Below are positions 50,035-60,100 of a DNA stretch of 64,000 bases, in pieces (the first letter of the stretch is position 1; each line of letters opens with the position of its first letter). The DNA comes from Thioalkalivibrio halophilus. GTDB lineage: Bacteria; Pseudomonadota; Gammaproteobacteria; Ectothiorhodospirales; Ectothiorhodospiraceae. Position numbers and translations under genes: made by a program. The stretch lies in assembly GCF_001995255.1 (NCBI RefSeq), contig NZ_MUZR01000023.1, forward strand, positions 1 to 64,000, in the 5' to 3' direction. The notes under the pieces are model-generated. The model was not told the origin of the DNA. It was given only the letters and a program-made list of their open reading frames with translations, and did no database searches.

Positions 50035-51998
50035 GCGTGGCGCTCCCGGGCCTGTTGCAGAAAGTCCAGCGCCGCCCGCGGGCTGTGTGCCTCGTGGAAC
50101 GGCGGCAGGCTGTTGAGAAAGCGCTTGCCGTAGGGCTTGCCGTCGATGCGCGGATCGCACAGCGCGAGGATGCCGGTGTCCGAACCGTCGCGGATCAGAC
50201 GGCCGGCGCCCTGCTTCAGCGCCAGCACCGCCTGCGGCAGGCTGAACTCCATGAACGGGTGCCGGCCCTCGGCTTCCAGCGCCGCGGCGCGGGCCTGCAG
50301 CACGGGATCGTTGGGCGCGGCGAACGGCAGACGGTCGATCACTACCACCGACAGCCCGGTCCCGCGGATGTCGACGCCTTCCCAGAAGCTGTGCGCGCCC
50401 AGCAGCCAGGGGCGTTCGGCCGCGCGGAAACGCTCCAGCAGCTCGCCACGCGACTGCTCCCCCTGCACCAGCAGTTCGCGGTCCTCCGGCAGATGCTCGC
50501 GCAGCAGGGTCGCGGCCTCCTGCAAAGCACGATGGCTGGTGAACAGGAAAAATCCGCCGCCCGGTCCGTCCTTCAACAGCGGCCAGGCCCAGCGCAGGCA
50601 GGCGCGGGTGTAATCCGGCGCGTTGGGATCCGGCAGCGGCGGATCCGGGCGCAGCAGGCAGGCCTGACGGGCAAAGTCGAACGGGCTGTCCAGACGCGCG
50701 GTGGCGACGTCTCCGGGCAGCCCCAGGCGGCGCGCCGCGTGGGTGAAGTCCTCGCCCACCGCCAGGGTCGCCGAGGTGAAGATCCAGGCCGCCGGGCGCG
50801 CCGCGCGCCGCTGCGCCAAAGGGCGTGCGGCATCCAGCGGGGTGCGGTGCAGGGTCAGGCTCTGGCGGAAACGCTCCAGCCAGGCGACCGTGTCTTCGGT
50901 ATCCTCGCGCCACGCCGACAGTCGCTCGCGCAGCAGCTCGCAGCGCGCACGCAGCTGTTCCAGCCCGGGCGCCCGCGGCGCCGCGACCTGGAGGGCATCG
51001 TGCAGCCAGCGCAGCGCGTCGTCCAGGGCGTCCAGCTTCGGCCCCAGCGCACCCTCGGGGTCGGCATCCTCCAGACTGGCCCGCCCTTCGTGCCCCTCGG
51101 TCACCTCGAGCAGACCGCCCGCCGCGGCCTCCACCTCGGCCACGCGCTGGCGCATGTCGGTCATCTCCGGGGCATGCTGCTCCTGCTCGCGGCGCGTGTC
51201 GCGCGCCAGTTCGCGCAGGGCACGCGTGCTCAGGGCCACACCGAAGAACGCCCCGGCGATCTCCGGCAGCTGATGCGCCTCGTCCACGATCACCGCGTCG
51301 ACCTCCGGCAGCAGCTCGGCGAAGCCCTCTTCCTTCAGTGCCATGTCGGCCAGCAGCAGGTGATGGTTGACCACGATGACATCCGCCTCCTGCGCCCGGC
51401 GCCGCGCGCGCACCACGAAGCAGTCGTCCAGATGCGGGCATTCATTGCCCAGGCAGTTGTCCACCGTCGAGGTCACCTGCGGCCATAGCGGCGAATCCTC
51501 GGCCAGCAGGCCGGACTGGCTGAGATCCCCGCTGTCGTCGGTGCGCGCCATGGCCTGCAGCTCCTGCAGGGTATGCAGACGCTCGGCCCGCGCGCCGGCG
51601 CCGGTGGCCCCGGCGGCATCCGCTTCCGCGACCTCCAGCCGGTAGTGGCACAGGTAGTTCGAGCGCCCCTTGAGCAGCGCGGTCTTTGGCTGATACCCCA
51701 GCGCTCCGCAGACCACCGGAAGGTCCCGATGGTAGAGCTGGTCCTGCAGGGTTTTGGTGCCGGTGGAGATCAGCGCCCGCTTGCGCCGCTGCAGGACCGG
51801 GACCAGATAGGCATAGGTCTTGCCGACCCCGGTGGCGGCCTCCACCAACAGGGCCGATGGCGCGGTGGCCACGCCTTCCTCCACCGCCGCGGCCATCGCC
51901 TGCTGGGGTTCGCGCGGCCGGAACCCGGGGACCGCCTCGGCAATATCGCCGCCCGGGCTCAGGGCCCGCACGGCCGGCGAAGCGGCGGACTCAGACAC
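50025..51998 (-). CDS. yoaA: DinG/YoaA-type Fe-S ATP-dependent DNA helicase
   Basis: A 657-residue superfamily 2 helicase of the XPD/DinG group. Walker A is AATGVGKT (54-61), and the Fe-S cluster cysteines are Cys117, Cys182, Cys187 and Cys193. DEAH is at 239-242, and the C-terminal motifs are FLFTSHRALQEAA and GAGRLIRDGSDTG. No exonuclease domain is present. It unwinds 5'-3' and in E. coli YoaA works with HolC at damaged forks. The start lies eight bases within the end of the TPR lipoprotein gene. It heads a coupled helicase-tsaB-truD run. Confidence 0.92.
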   Translation of the reverse strand: MSESAASPAVRALSPGGDIAEAVPGFRPREPQQAMAAAVEEGVATAPSALLVEAATGVGKTYAYLVPVLQRRKRALISTGTKTLQDQLYHRDLPVVCGALGYQPKTALLKGRSNYLCHYRLEVAEADAAGATGAGARAERLHTLQELQAMARTDDSGDLSQSGLLAEDSPLWPQVTSTVDNCLGNECPHLDDCFVVRARRRAQEADVIVVNHHLLLADMALKEEGFAELLPEVDAVIVDEAHQLPEIAGAFFGVALSTRALRELARDTRREQEQHAPEMTDMRQRVAEVEAAAGGLLEVTEGHEGRASLEDADPEGALGPKLDALDDALRWLHDALQVAAPRAPGLEQLRARCELLRERLSAWREDTEDTVAWLERFRQSLTLHRTPLDAARPLAQRRAARPAAWIFTSATLAVGEDFTHAARRLGLPGDVATARLDSPFDFARQACLLRPDPPLPDPNAPDYTRACLRWAWPLLKDGPGGGFFLFTSHRALQEAATLLREHLPEDRELLVQGEQSRGELLERFRAAERPWLLGAHSFWEGVDIRGTGLSVVVIDRLPFAAPNDPVLQARAAALEAEGRHPFMEFSLPQAVLALKQGAGRLIRDGSDTGILALCDPRIDGKPYGKRFLNSLPPFHEAHSPRAALDFLQQARERHACA

Positions 51999-52539
51999 GT
52001 TCGCCCCCGAGCGCGCGCAGGGCTTCGCGCGCCTCGCGCGCGCCCTCCGTATCGTCCCGGCCCTCGCGGGCCTGCAGGATCACGGTCCAGTTCTCCCGTT
52101 GCAGGTCACGGTCGTTCCCGGCCATGCCCAGCGAACGCTGCGCCAGCCGCTCGGCCTGATCGAAGTTACGCTGTTCCAGTCGCACCACAGCCAGGCGCTG
52201 CCACAGCCGGGCATCCCGCGGCGCGATGCGCAGGGCCCGCTCCAGCAACTGGCCGGCGCGCGCCAGCTCGGCATCCGCGCGCGCCTGTTCGGCGCGCTGC
52301 GCCAGACCCGATGCTGCGCTGTCCACCCCGGCGGCCAGCTCCGGATCCTCGGCCGCCCCGGGCTCGACCTCCAGGACCTCGGGCTCGGGCACATCGGTCG
52401 CGGGTTCCTCCGGCGCGGGACGCGGCTCCGGGGTCGCGCAGCCGGCCAGGATCGCGAGCACGGCACAGCCGGCCAGCAGCCGCACGGCGCGCGGGGTGCG
52501 GTGCACGGAATGTTCGCCTTGTCGCAGCTTCATCATCAT
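51991..52539 (-). CDS. TPR-type lipoprotein
   Basis: A 182-residue lipoprotein. The hydrophobic signal LLAGCAVLAILAGC ends in a good lipobox (LAGC). An acidic, Pro-rich stretch (about 37-70) and one to two tetratricopeptide repeats follow, e.g. AGQLLERALRIAPRDARLWQ and LAVVRLEQRNFDQAERLAQRS. Function is unknown. The 14-bp spacing from the PBP gene upstream suggests a role in cell-wall synthesis, such as an LpoB-like activator, but there is no sequence homology I can cite. Three consecutive ATGs (52539, 52536 and 52533) and a GTG just before VHRTPR are possible starts. Confidence 0.72.
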   Translation of the reverse strand: MMMKLRQGEHSVHRTPRAVRLLAGCAVLAILAGCATPEPRPAPEEPATDVPEPEVLEVEPGAAEDPELAAGVDSAASGLAQRAEQARADAELARAGQLLERALRIAPRDARLWQRLAVVRLEQRNFDQAERLAQRSLGMAGNDRDLQRENWTVILQAREGRDDTEGAREAREALRALGGERV

Positions 52540-52552
52540 CGGATATACCCGC

Positions 52553-54907
52553 TCAATCCTGATTGCGGAACATGCGGCCGAACCAGCCGGCGGCGTCGCC
52601 GTCCGCCTCGCCCTCGCACTCGGCCACCGCCTCCGGGGCCGAATTCTGCCAGAACGGCAGCCGCCTGACGCGTTCGCAGGCGTGATCTTCGTCCACGATC
52701 CGTGCCGCGGAGTCGAGGTCGATCTCGTGATATTCGATGGAAGGATGCCGACCCTCCTCGATCGATCCACCCGGCAGCTCCCCCATGATGCCGGCCCATA
52801 CCGGAGCCGCCCCGGAACCACCGGTCAGGCCGGTCGCCCGATTGTCGTCCATGCCCAGCCAGACCACACCCACATGGCGATCGTCGTATCCGGCAAACCA
52901 GGCATCGCGAAAATCATTGGTGGTCCCTGTCTTGCCCGCCAGGCGGCGCTGCGGCAGGCGCTGACCAATCGCGCGACCGGTGCCGTCCACCGTCACGTCA
53001 TGCAGGGCCTCGCCGAGCAGACGTACGGCGCCGTCCGGCACCGCGCCGCGCAGTTCCAGACCGTAGTGCGACAGGACCTCGTCGTCGGCATCCAGGACGT
53101 CACGGATCGCGCGCGTGCCGGTGGCATAACCGCCGCTGGCCAGCCCCTGATAAAGCCCCGCCACCTGCAGCGGGGACAGCTCCAGTGCGCCCAGCGCCAG
53201 CGACGGGTTGGGGGCCGGGGTGGCCTGCAGCCCGAAGGTCTGCAGGATATCCACCAGCTGAGAAACCCCGATGCGATCGGCCAGGCGCACCGTGGGCACG
53301 TTGTAGGACTGTACCAGGGCCTCCCAGGCCGTGACCTCGCCACGGTGTTCGCGGTCGAAATTGCGCGGGGTCCAGGGTTCCCCGTGCGCCAGCTGCAGGG
53401 TCACCGGCCGGTCCTCCAGCAGGCTCGCCAGGGTATAGCGCCGGGGGTTGGTCAGCGCCGCGAGGTAGACGAACGGCTTGACCAGCGAACCGATCTGGCG
53501 GCGCGCCTCCACCGCGCGGTTGAACCCCGGATACGCCGGGTTGCGGTCCCCGACCAGCGCCAGCACCTCGCCGGAGCGCGCGTCGGTCACCACCGCAGCG
53601 GCCTGCAGCTCCTCCGCATGTTCGCCCGCCCGCGGGGCCACCGCCGCCACCTCTTCGCGCACGCGCTCCTCCACCGCCAGCTGGATCACCGGATCCAGCG
53701 AGGTAAAGATCCGCAGCCCGTCGGAGCGCAGGTCCTCGTCGGCGTATTCGGCGCGCAGCTCGCGGCGCACCAGATCGAGGAATGCGGGGAAGCGGCTGCC
53801 GCCGGGCATCGCCGGCGAGACATCCAGCGGCATGCCACGAGCCGTCGCCACGGTGTCCGCGTCCGCCAGGCCCGTCTCGTGCATCGCGTTCAGCACGCGG
53901 TCGCGCCGGGCCCGGGCCCGCTCCGGATGGCGGCGCGGGTCGTAGTAGCTGGCCCCGCGCGCCAGCCCCACCAGCAGGGCCAGCTGATCCAGGCGCAGTT
54001 CGTTCAGCGGACGCTGGTAATAGAACCGGGCCGCCTGCCCGAAACCATGGATGGCACGTTCGCCGGCCTGCCCGAGAAACACCTCGTTGACATAGGCTTC
54101 GAGGATGGCTTCCTTGGAGTAGCGATGCTCCAGGATCAGGGCCATCACCGCCTCGTTCAGCTTGCGCGACAGGGTCTGTTCGCGGGTGAGGTAGAAGTTC
54201 TTGACCAGCTGCTGGGTCAGCGTACTGCCTCCCTGCACCGTGCGGCCGGCGCGCAGATTGGCCCAGGCCGCCCGGGCGATACCGGCCGGGTCCACCCCGC
54301 GATGTGACATGAAACGCCGGTCTTCGATCGCGATCAGGGCACCGATCAGCGCCGGCGGGACCTCGTCGAGATCCACCACCACGCGGTCTTCACCGTGCGT
54401 CGGGTAAATACTGCCGATCAGCAGCGGCTCCACCCGCATGAGGTCGACCGCCGCGCCCGTGTCGCGATCCGTGATCGAGCGCACATGGCCACGGTCCATC
54501 TGCACCCGCACCGAACGCGCCGGCTCGGGCCCGTCGCCAAAAGTGAACGGGCGCGTGGTCAGGGCCACCGTGCCGTCGTTGACCTCGTATTCCCCGGCCC
54601 GGGCGCCCTTTCCGCTGCGCTGATAATTCAGCGCCTCCAGCTCCGTCACCAGGCGCTCACGATCCAGGCGCCGACCGGGATACAGCTCCAGCGGCCGTGC
54701 ATACACCCGGGCCGGCAGGGCCCAGCGCTGACCTTCGAACTGGGCGCGGATCTCGCGATCCAGGTTCTGCACATACAGCACACCCACGCCGGCACCGGCC
54801 AGCAGCAGACCGAGCAGGGTCCAGGTGCCGGCACGCAGCACGCGACGCAGCCGGCCGCCGGCGGGGCGGCGCTTGCGCGAAGATCGGGAGCGGGAGGAAC
54901 GCGGCAT
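52553..54907 (-). CDS. mrcB: Penicillin-binding protein 1B (bifunctional class A PBP)
   Basis: A 784-residue inner-membrane peptidoglycan synthase. A basic cytoplasmic tail is followed by one membrane helix (about 26-48) and a UB2H-like domain typical of PBP1B (about 65-150). The glycosyltransferase GT51 motifs are AIEDRRFMSHRGVD (Glu195) and QGGSTLTQQLVKN. The transpeptidase nucleophile lies in GSLVKPF (near 473), then SYN and KTGTTND (near 658). The start at 54907 (ATG) is preferred to an upstream TTG. It is divergent from the phosphotransferase-kinase gene and followed after 14 bp by the TPR lipoprotein gene. Confidence 0.93.
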   Translation of the reverse strand: MPRSSRSRSSRKRRPAGGRLRRVLRAGTWTLLGLLLAGAGVGVLYVQNLDREIRAQFEGQRWALPARVYARPLELYPGRRLDRERLVTELEALNYQRSGKGARAGEYEVNDGTVALTTRPFTFGDGPEPARSVRVQMDRGHVRSITDRDTGAAVDLMRVEPLLIGSIYPTHGEDRVVVDLDEVPPALIGALIAIEDRRFMSHRGVDPAGIARAAWANLRAGRTVQGGSTLTQQLVKNFYLTREQTLSRKLNEAVMALILEHRYSKEAILEAYVNEVFLGQAGERAIHGFGQAARFYYQRPLNELRLDQLALLVGLARGASYYDPRRHPERARARRDRVLNAMHETGLADADTVATARGMPLDVSPAMPGGSRFPAFLDLVRRELRAEYADEDLRSDGLRIFTSLDPVIQLAVEERVREEVAAVAPRAGEHAEELQAAAVVTDARSGEVLALVGDRNPAYPGFNRAVEARRQIGSLVKPFVYLAALTNPRRYTLASLLEDRPVTLQLAHGEPWTPRNFDREHRGEVTAWEALVQSYNVPTVRLADRIGVSQLVDILQTFGLQATPAPNPSLALGALELSPLQVAGLYQGLASGGYATGTRAIRDVLDADDEVLSHYGLELRGAVPDGAVRLLGEALHDVTVDGTGRAIGQRLPQRRLAGKTGTTNDFRDAWFAGYDDRHVGVVWLGMDDNRATGLTGGSGAAPVWAGIMGELPGGSIEEGRHPSIEYHEIDLDSAARIVDEDHACERVRRLPFWQNSAPEAVAECEGEADGDAAGWFGRMFRNQD

Positions 54908-55005
54908 GGCTCTCGCGGTCTGCAACAGGGATGGGTGAACACGGGCATCTCGCCCGCAACTCGCGCAATGATAACCTGACCCGGGGCAACATTGATGGAG
55001 GCCGC

Positions 55006-56565
55006 ATGACCGCGCTGGACGAGCAGCACCGCATTCTCACCCGACTGATCGAGAGCGGGGCGTTCCCCGATGGCGGTCCGGCCGAACGGATCCGGCGCAT
55101 CGAAACGCACATCTCCACGGTGATCCTGGCCGGGGACTGGGCGTGGAAATTCAAGAAGCCGCTGGACCTGGGCTTCCTCGACTTTTCCACCCTGCAGGCG
55201 CGCCGCCATTTCTGCGAGACGGAGCTCGAGATCAACCGCCGGCTGGCGCCGGAGATCTACCACGAGGTCGTCAGCATCAATGGCGATCCCGAACACCCGG
55301 TGATCAACGGGACCGGCGAAATACAGGAATACGCGGTACGCATGCGCCGCTTCGACCGCGACCGCCAGCTCGACCGGCTGCTGGAGGGCGGCGCCCTGCC
55401 ACCCGAGGCGATGGACGAGCTGGGCCGCTACATCGCCCGCTTCCACGAGAGCGTGGAACGCACCGGCCCGGAATCCGCCCACGGCACCCCCGAGGCCGAG
55501 GCCGCGCCGATGCGCGAAAACTTCCCCAGCCTGTTCGAATCCGCCCAGCAGCCCAGTGAACGCGAGCGGCTGCAGCGCCTGCAGACGTGGACCGAAAAGG
55601 AGCTGGACCGCCTGCGCCCGCTAATGCAGGCGCGCCATGACGGCGGCCACGTCCGCCACTGCCACGGCGATCTGCATCTGGGCAACATGGTCTACATCAA
55701 AGCCGGGGACGAAGCCGGCGGCGAGCGCCCGGTGGCCTTCGATGCGATCGAGTTCGACCCGGAGCTGCGCTGGATCGATGTCATTTCCGAAATCGCCTTC
55801 ACCACCATGGACCTGCTGGCCCGCGAGCACCCGGCGCATGCCTGGCGGCTGCTGAACGCCTGGCTGGAAGAACGCGAGGATTTCGACGGACTGGCCCTGC
55901 TGCCGCTGTACCAGGTCTACCGTGCGCTGGTGCGGGCCAAGGTCCAGGGCATCCATGCCGCCGAACCCAGCCTGCCCTCGGACGAGAAGGCCGCCCACCA
56001 GGCCGAGATGGGGCGTTACCTGGCGCTGGCGGAACGCCTGACCGAACCGCAGCAGCCCCGCCTGGTCCTGATGCACGGAGTGTCAGGGTCGGGCAAGACC
56101 GTGATCAGCACCCGCGTCCTCCAGGCCCTGGGCGCGGTGCGCCTGCGCAGCGACGTCGAACGCAAACGCATGACCGATGCCGTCTCCTACAGCGAAGATG
56201 CCCGCGCGCGGATCTACGACCACCTGCTGGAACGTGCCGGGGAACTGCTGGAGCTGGAACATACCGTCATCGTCGACGCGACCTTTCTCGAACGCGGCCA
56301 GCGCGAGCCGTTCCGCGAGCTCGCCGCGCGCATGGAGGCCGGCTTTGCGGTCGTCGCCTGCCACGCCGACGAAAACCTGCTGCGCGAACGCCTCGAGGCC
56401 CGGGCCGCGCAAGGCCGGGATGCCTCGGACGCCGACGTGGAGGTCATGCAGCAGCAGCGCCCGCGCCAGGAATGGCCCGGCGCCGACGAGCATGCCGTGG
56501 AAGCAGGCCCCGCACAGCCCCTGGATGTCGAGCTCCTGGCAAAGCGGCTGGAACGACCGGCGTGA
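55006..56565 (+). CDS. Phosphotransferase (APH) - P-loop kinase (AAA_33) fusion protein
   Basis: A 519-residue two-domain protein. The N-terminal half (about 1-330) is an aminoglycoside-phosphotransferase-like kinase, with HCHGDLHLGNMVYI near 216-229 and VAFDAIEFDPELRWIDVISE supplying both catalytic Asp residues. The C-terminal half (about 345-519) is a nucleoside-kinase-like P-loop domain with Walker A GVSGSGKT (358-365) and VRLRSDVERKRM, then IVDATFLERGQR. The combination is common in proteobacteria, but its substrate is not established. GGAGG lies four bases before the ATG. It is followed by a DUF302 gene 70 bp downstream. Confidence 0.82.
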   Translation: MTALDEQHRILTRLIESGAFPDGGPAERIRRIETHISTVILAGDWAWKFKKPLDLGFLDFSTLQARRHFCETELEINRRLAPEIYHEVVSINGDPEHPVINGTGEIQEYAVRMRRFDRDRQLDRLLEGGALPPEAMDELGRYIARFHESVERTGPESAHGTPEAEAAPMRENFPSLFESAQQPSERERLQRLQTWTEKELDRLRPLMQARHDGGHVRHCHGDLHLGNMVYIKAGDEAGGERPVAFDAIEFDPELRWIDVISEIAFTTMDLLAREHPAHAWRLLNAWLEEREDFDGLALLPLYQVYRALVRAKVQGIHAAEPSLPSDEKAAHQAEMGRYLALAERLTEPQQPRLVLMHGVSGSGKTVISTRVLQALGAVRLRSDVERKRMTDAVSYSEDARARIYDHLLERAGELLELEHTVIVDATFLERGQREPFRELAARMEAGFAVVACHADENLLRERLEARAAQGRDASDADVEVMQQQRPRQEWPGADEHAVEAGPAQPLDVELLAKRLERPA

Positions 56566-56635
56566 CGGCAGTCAGGTCATTTGACGTACAATGGCGGGAC
56601 CATCGGTCATCCGCGAGCCACACAGGAGCCACCTC

Positions 56636-57166
56636 ATGTCCGGATTCCGCAACAAGACCCGCCAGGCTGCCCGCCGTGTCACCGCCGGATTGCCCGCGCT
56701 GGCCATGACGGCCGCGCTGGCCTTCCCCCTGCCCGCCCTGGCCTACGAGGTCGTCGAGGAGAGCGAGGAGCGCGTAATCTACAGCGTCGAAGGGGACTTC
56801 GACCACTATTTCGAGATGGTCGAGTTCGCCATCGAAACCGAAGGGCTGGTGATCAACAACGTCGGCCACATCGCCGACATGCTGGACCGCACCGCCGGCC
56901 AGGAATCGGGCGAGGGCATCTACCTGAACGGCCGCTCGGTGGATTTCTGCTCGGCCACCTATTCGCGCGCGACCATGGAAGCAGACCCGCACAACATCAC
57001 GTTCTGCCCCTACGTCATCGCCATCTACGAACTGTCCGCGGAACCGGGCACGATCTACATGAGCTATCAGCGCGTGCCGCAGATCGGCGACGAGGCCTCG
57101 CAGGAGTCCCTCGGCGACGTCAACGAACTGGTAGACCGGATCGTTACCGAAGCCCTGATGTTCTGA
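56636..57166 (+). CDS. Periplasmic DUF302-family protein
   Basis: A 176-residue exported protein. The signal peptide (about 1-36) ends PLPALA before Tyr37. The mature part, FDHYFEMVEFAIETEGLVIN and HNITFCPYVIAIYELSAEPG, follows the DUF302 alpha/beta fold, including the conserved FCPY segment. Two Cys residues, in VDFCSATY and TFCPY, could pair. Function is unknown. The start at 56636 follows AGGAG by eight bases. TACAAT at about 56585 could be a -10 element of its own promoter. Confidence 0.75.
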   Translation: MSGFRNKTRQAARRVTAGLPALAMTAALAFPLPALAYEVVEESEERVIYSVEGDFDHYFEMVEFAIETEGLVINNVGHIADMLDRTAGQESGEGIYLNGRSVDFCSATYSRATMEADPHNITFCPYVIAIYELSAEPGTIYMSYQRVPQIGDEASQESLGDVNELVDRIVTEALMF

Positions 57167-57176
57167 GCCGGCCGGA

Positions 57177-60100
57177 TCAGCCCGGCCGGACGGAGGCCAG
57201 TGCCGCCACCCGGCCGGGCGCCCGCAGCCAGGCTTCGGCCCGGTCCACGGGCAGCCCCGGGCTGTACAGGAACCCCTGGCCGACATCACAGCCGTGGGCG
57301 TTCAGCCACGCCGCCTGGGCCGCCGTCTCGACGCCCTCGGCGATCACCTCCAGATGCAGATTGCGCGCCATCGCGATGATGGTCGCAGCAATCCAGCGCC
57401 CCCGGCCCTCGCGGTCCACCTGATCCACGAAACTCCGGTCGATCTTGAGCACGTCCAGCGGGAAGTCCTGCAGGGCCGCCAGAGACGAATAGCCGGTGCC
57501 GAAGTCGTCGATCGCCAGGCGCACGCCCAGCGACTTCAATCCCTTGAGCCGGGAAACGGCCCGATCACCCTGGCTCATGATGGCGGTTTCGGTCACCTCC
57601 AGTTCCAGCTGTTCCGCCGGGAAACCCGTCTCCGCCAGGATCTCGCCGACCCGGCGCACGAGCCGGGTACTGCGCAGCTGCACGGGCGACAGGTTCACCG
57701 CCACCACCAAGTCGCCGCGCACCTCCCGCAGCAGCCGCACGCCCTGTCTGCAGGCCTCGCGCAGCACCTGTTCACCCAGGGGAACGATCAGGCCCGTCGC
57801 CTCGGCGACCGGGATGAAGCGATCGGGCGTGATGCTCTCGCCCTGCAGGGTCTCCCAGCGCGCCAGGCACTCCACGCCGGTGGGCACGCCGTCGCTCAGC
57901 CGCACCTGCGGCTGAAAATGCACCTGGAGCTCCCCGGTCCCGCTCGACAGCGCCCCGCGCAAGTGGCTTTCCAGTTCCAGCCGCTCACTGGCCGCCCGCG
58001 TCAGCTCCGCCTCGTAGAAGCTCCAGGTCTCGCGTCCGTTTTCCTTGGAATGGAACATGGCCGCGTCGGCGTGCTGGATCAGCGTGGTGGCCGTATCGCC
58101 ATCCTCGGGGAAACGCGCAATACCGATGGAGGCGTTGAGATGCACGCTGCGCCCGCTGTCCAGCAGCACCGGCGTATCCAGAGCCGCCAGCAACTCGCGC
58201 GCCACTTCGCCCAGCGATCCGCTATCCCCGGCACGCTGACTGACCACCATGAATTCATCGCCACCCAGCCGGCCAAGGATATCGGGCGGGCGCACCGACT
58301 CTGCCAGACGGCGGGCGATGTCCACCAGCACCTCGTCACCGGCCGGATGGCCCAGGCTGTCGTTCACGTCCTTGAAGCGATCCAGGTCCAGGCTCAGCAC
58401 GCCCAGCCCGCGGCTCTCCGCGCGCGCCTCTTCCACCGCGTGCGACAGCAGCGAATGCAGCCGCGTCCGGTTGGGCAGGTCGGTCAGCGGATCGTGTTCG
58501 GCCAGATAGTTGAGCTCGCTCTCGGAGCGCTTCAGCTCGGTCATGTCGGTGATGGTGCCGGCGTAGCAGATAGGCTGCCCGCTCTCGTCGACGACCACCG
58601 AGAGACTCAGCCATTCGGGATACACCGTGCCGTTCCGGCGGCGGTTCCACAGCTCGCCGGACCAGTAACCGGTACGCTCCAGCTCCTGCCACATGGCGCG
58701 ATAGAAATCGGCGTCGTGGTAGCCCGACTGCAGGATGCGCGGATTCTGTCCCAGCACCTCGGACTCGGGATAGCCGGTGATCTCGGTGAACGCCGGATTC
58801 ACCGCGATGATGCGCGAGGACAGGTCGGTGATGACGACGCCGTCCCGGGTGCTGCGAAACACCGCCTCCAGCCGGCGCAGGCCCACCACGGTCTCGCGCC
58901 GCGCCAGCGCGGCCCCCAGGCTGCTGGCAAAGATGCGCGCCACGCTCACGTCGGTGGCGCTCCAGTTGCGTGCGCGCACCACCGCGTCCACTCCCACGAA
59001 CCCGCGATACTCCCCTTCCAGGAACACCGGGGCCAGCAGCAGCGACTGCAGCCCCTGATTCTGCAGCAGTGCCTGTTCCTCCACGGGGAACTCCGCCCGG
59101 GTGCCGGCGACCACTTCGCCGTCCTGCAGGTACTCGGACCAGCGCGCGGGCAGACTGTCCAGCGAAAGGTTGCGCAGGGCGGGCGGTCGCACCGGCGCGG
59201 CCGGGTCGCCGCGCAACCAGTAATGGCGGTGCGTCTCGCGATTCGCCCGGCCCGGCTCCTCCGCAGCCATGACCACGACCCAGGCGCGGTCCGCAGCGAG
59301 GGTCTCGCCCAGCCGGCCCAGGAGGGAATTCATGACCCGATCCGGGGACTCCGCCTGCAGCAACGCCAGCGTCATGCGCGCCGAACTCTGCAGGGCCCGA
59401 TCGCGCTGATCCAGTGCCTGCGCCGCGTGCAGCTTCTGCACCGCCAGACCGGCCAGCTGGGTGAACTCGTCGATCAGCCCCCGTTCTTCGTCGCGCGGCT
59501 CGCGCGCCTCGTTCAGGTAGGTGGCCAGCGTGCCCAGCACGTGCCCGTCGTCATCAAAGAACGGGAACGACCAGCAGGCCTGCAGCCCCGCGGCCTCCAT
59601 CGGTGCCTGCAGCCCGTCCCACCAGGGATGGGCGGCGACCTCCGCCACCACCACCGGCTCGCCACGAAAGGCCGCGGTGCCACAGGAGCCGACACCCTCC
59701 CCCGCAGGCACGGGGCTGTGCAGCCAGGGCAGCGATCCCGGCAGGGACGGGGCCGCCACGCACTCCAGCATGCCGGTTTCGCGGTCGTGCAGCATGATGG
59801 AGGCCGAGAGCTCCGGCAGCAGCAGCTCCAGCTCCTGGATCACGTCGGCCAGGAAGCCCGGATCCCGCGTCCCGGTGGCCAGACGGTCCAGCACCCGCGC
59901 CCGCACCGCCGCCAGACGCTGGTCCCGCACGCGCCGGGTCACGTCCACCAGACTGCCGGAAAACCCCGCAGGACGGCCCTCGGCATCGGTCTCGGAACGC
60001 CCCTGCAGCTCCATCCAGTGCAGACCGCCCCAACGGGTCACAACCCCGATCGTCGCCTCCTCCCCGGTGCTTGCGGCCGCAGCCTCCCCCCGCAGCAAGG

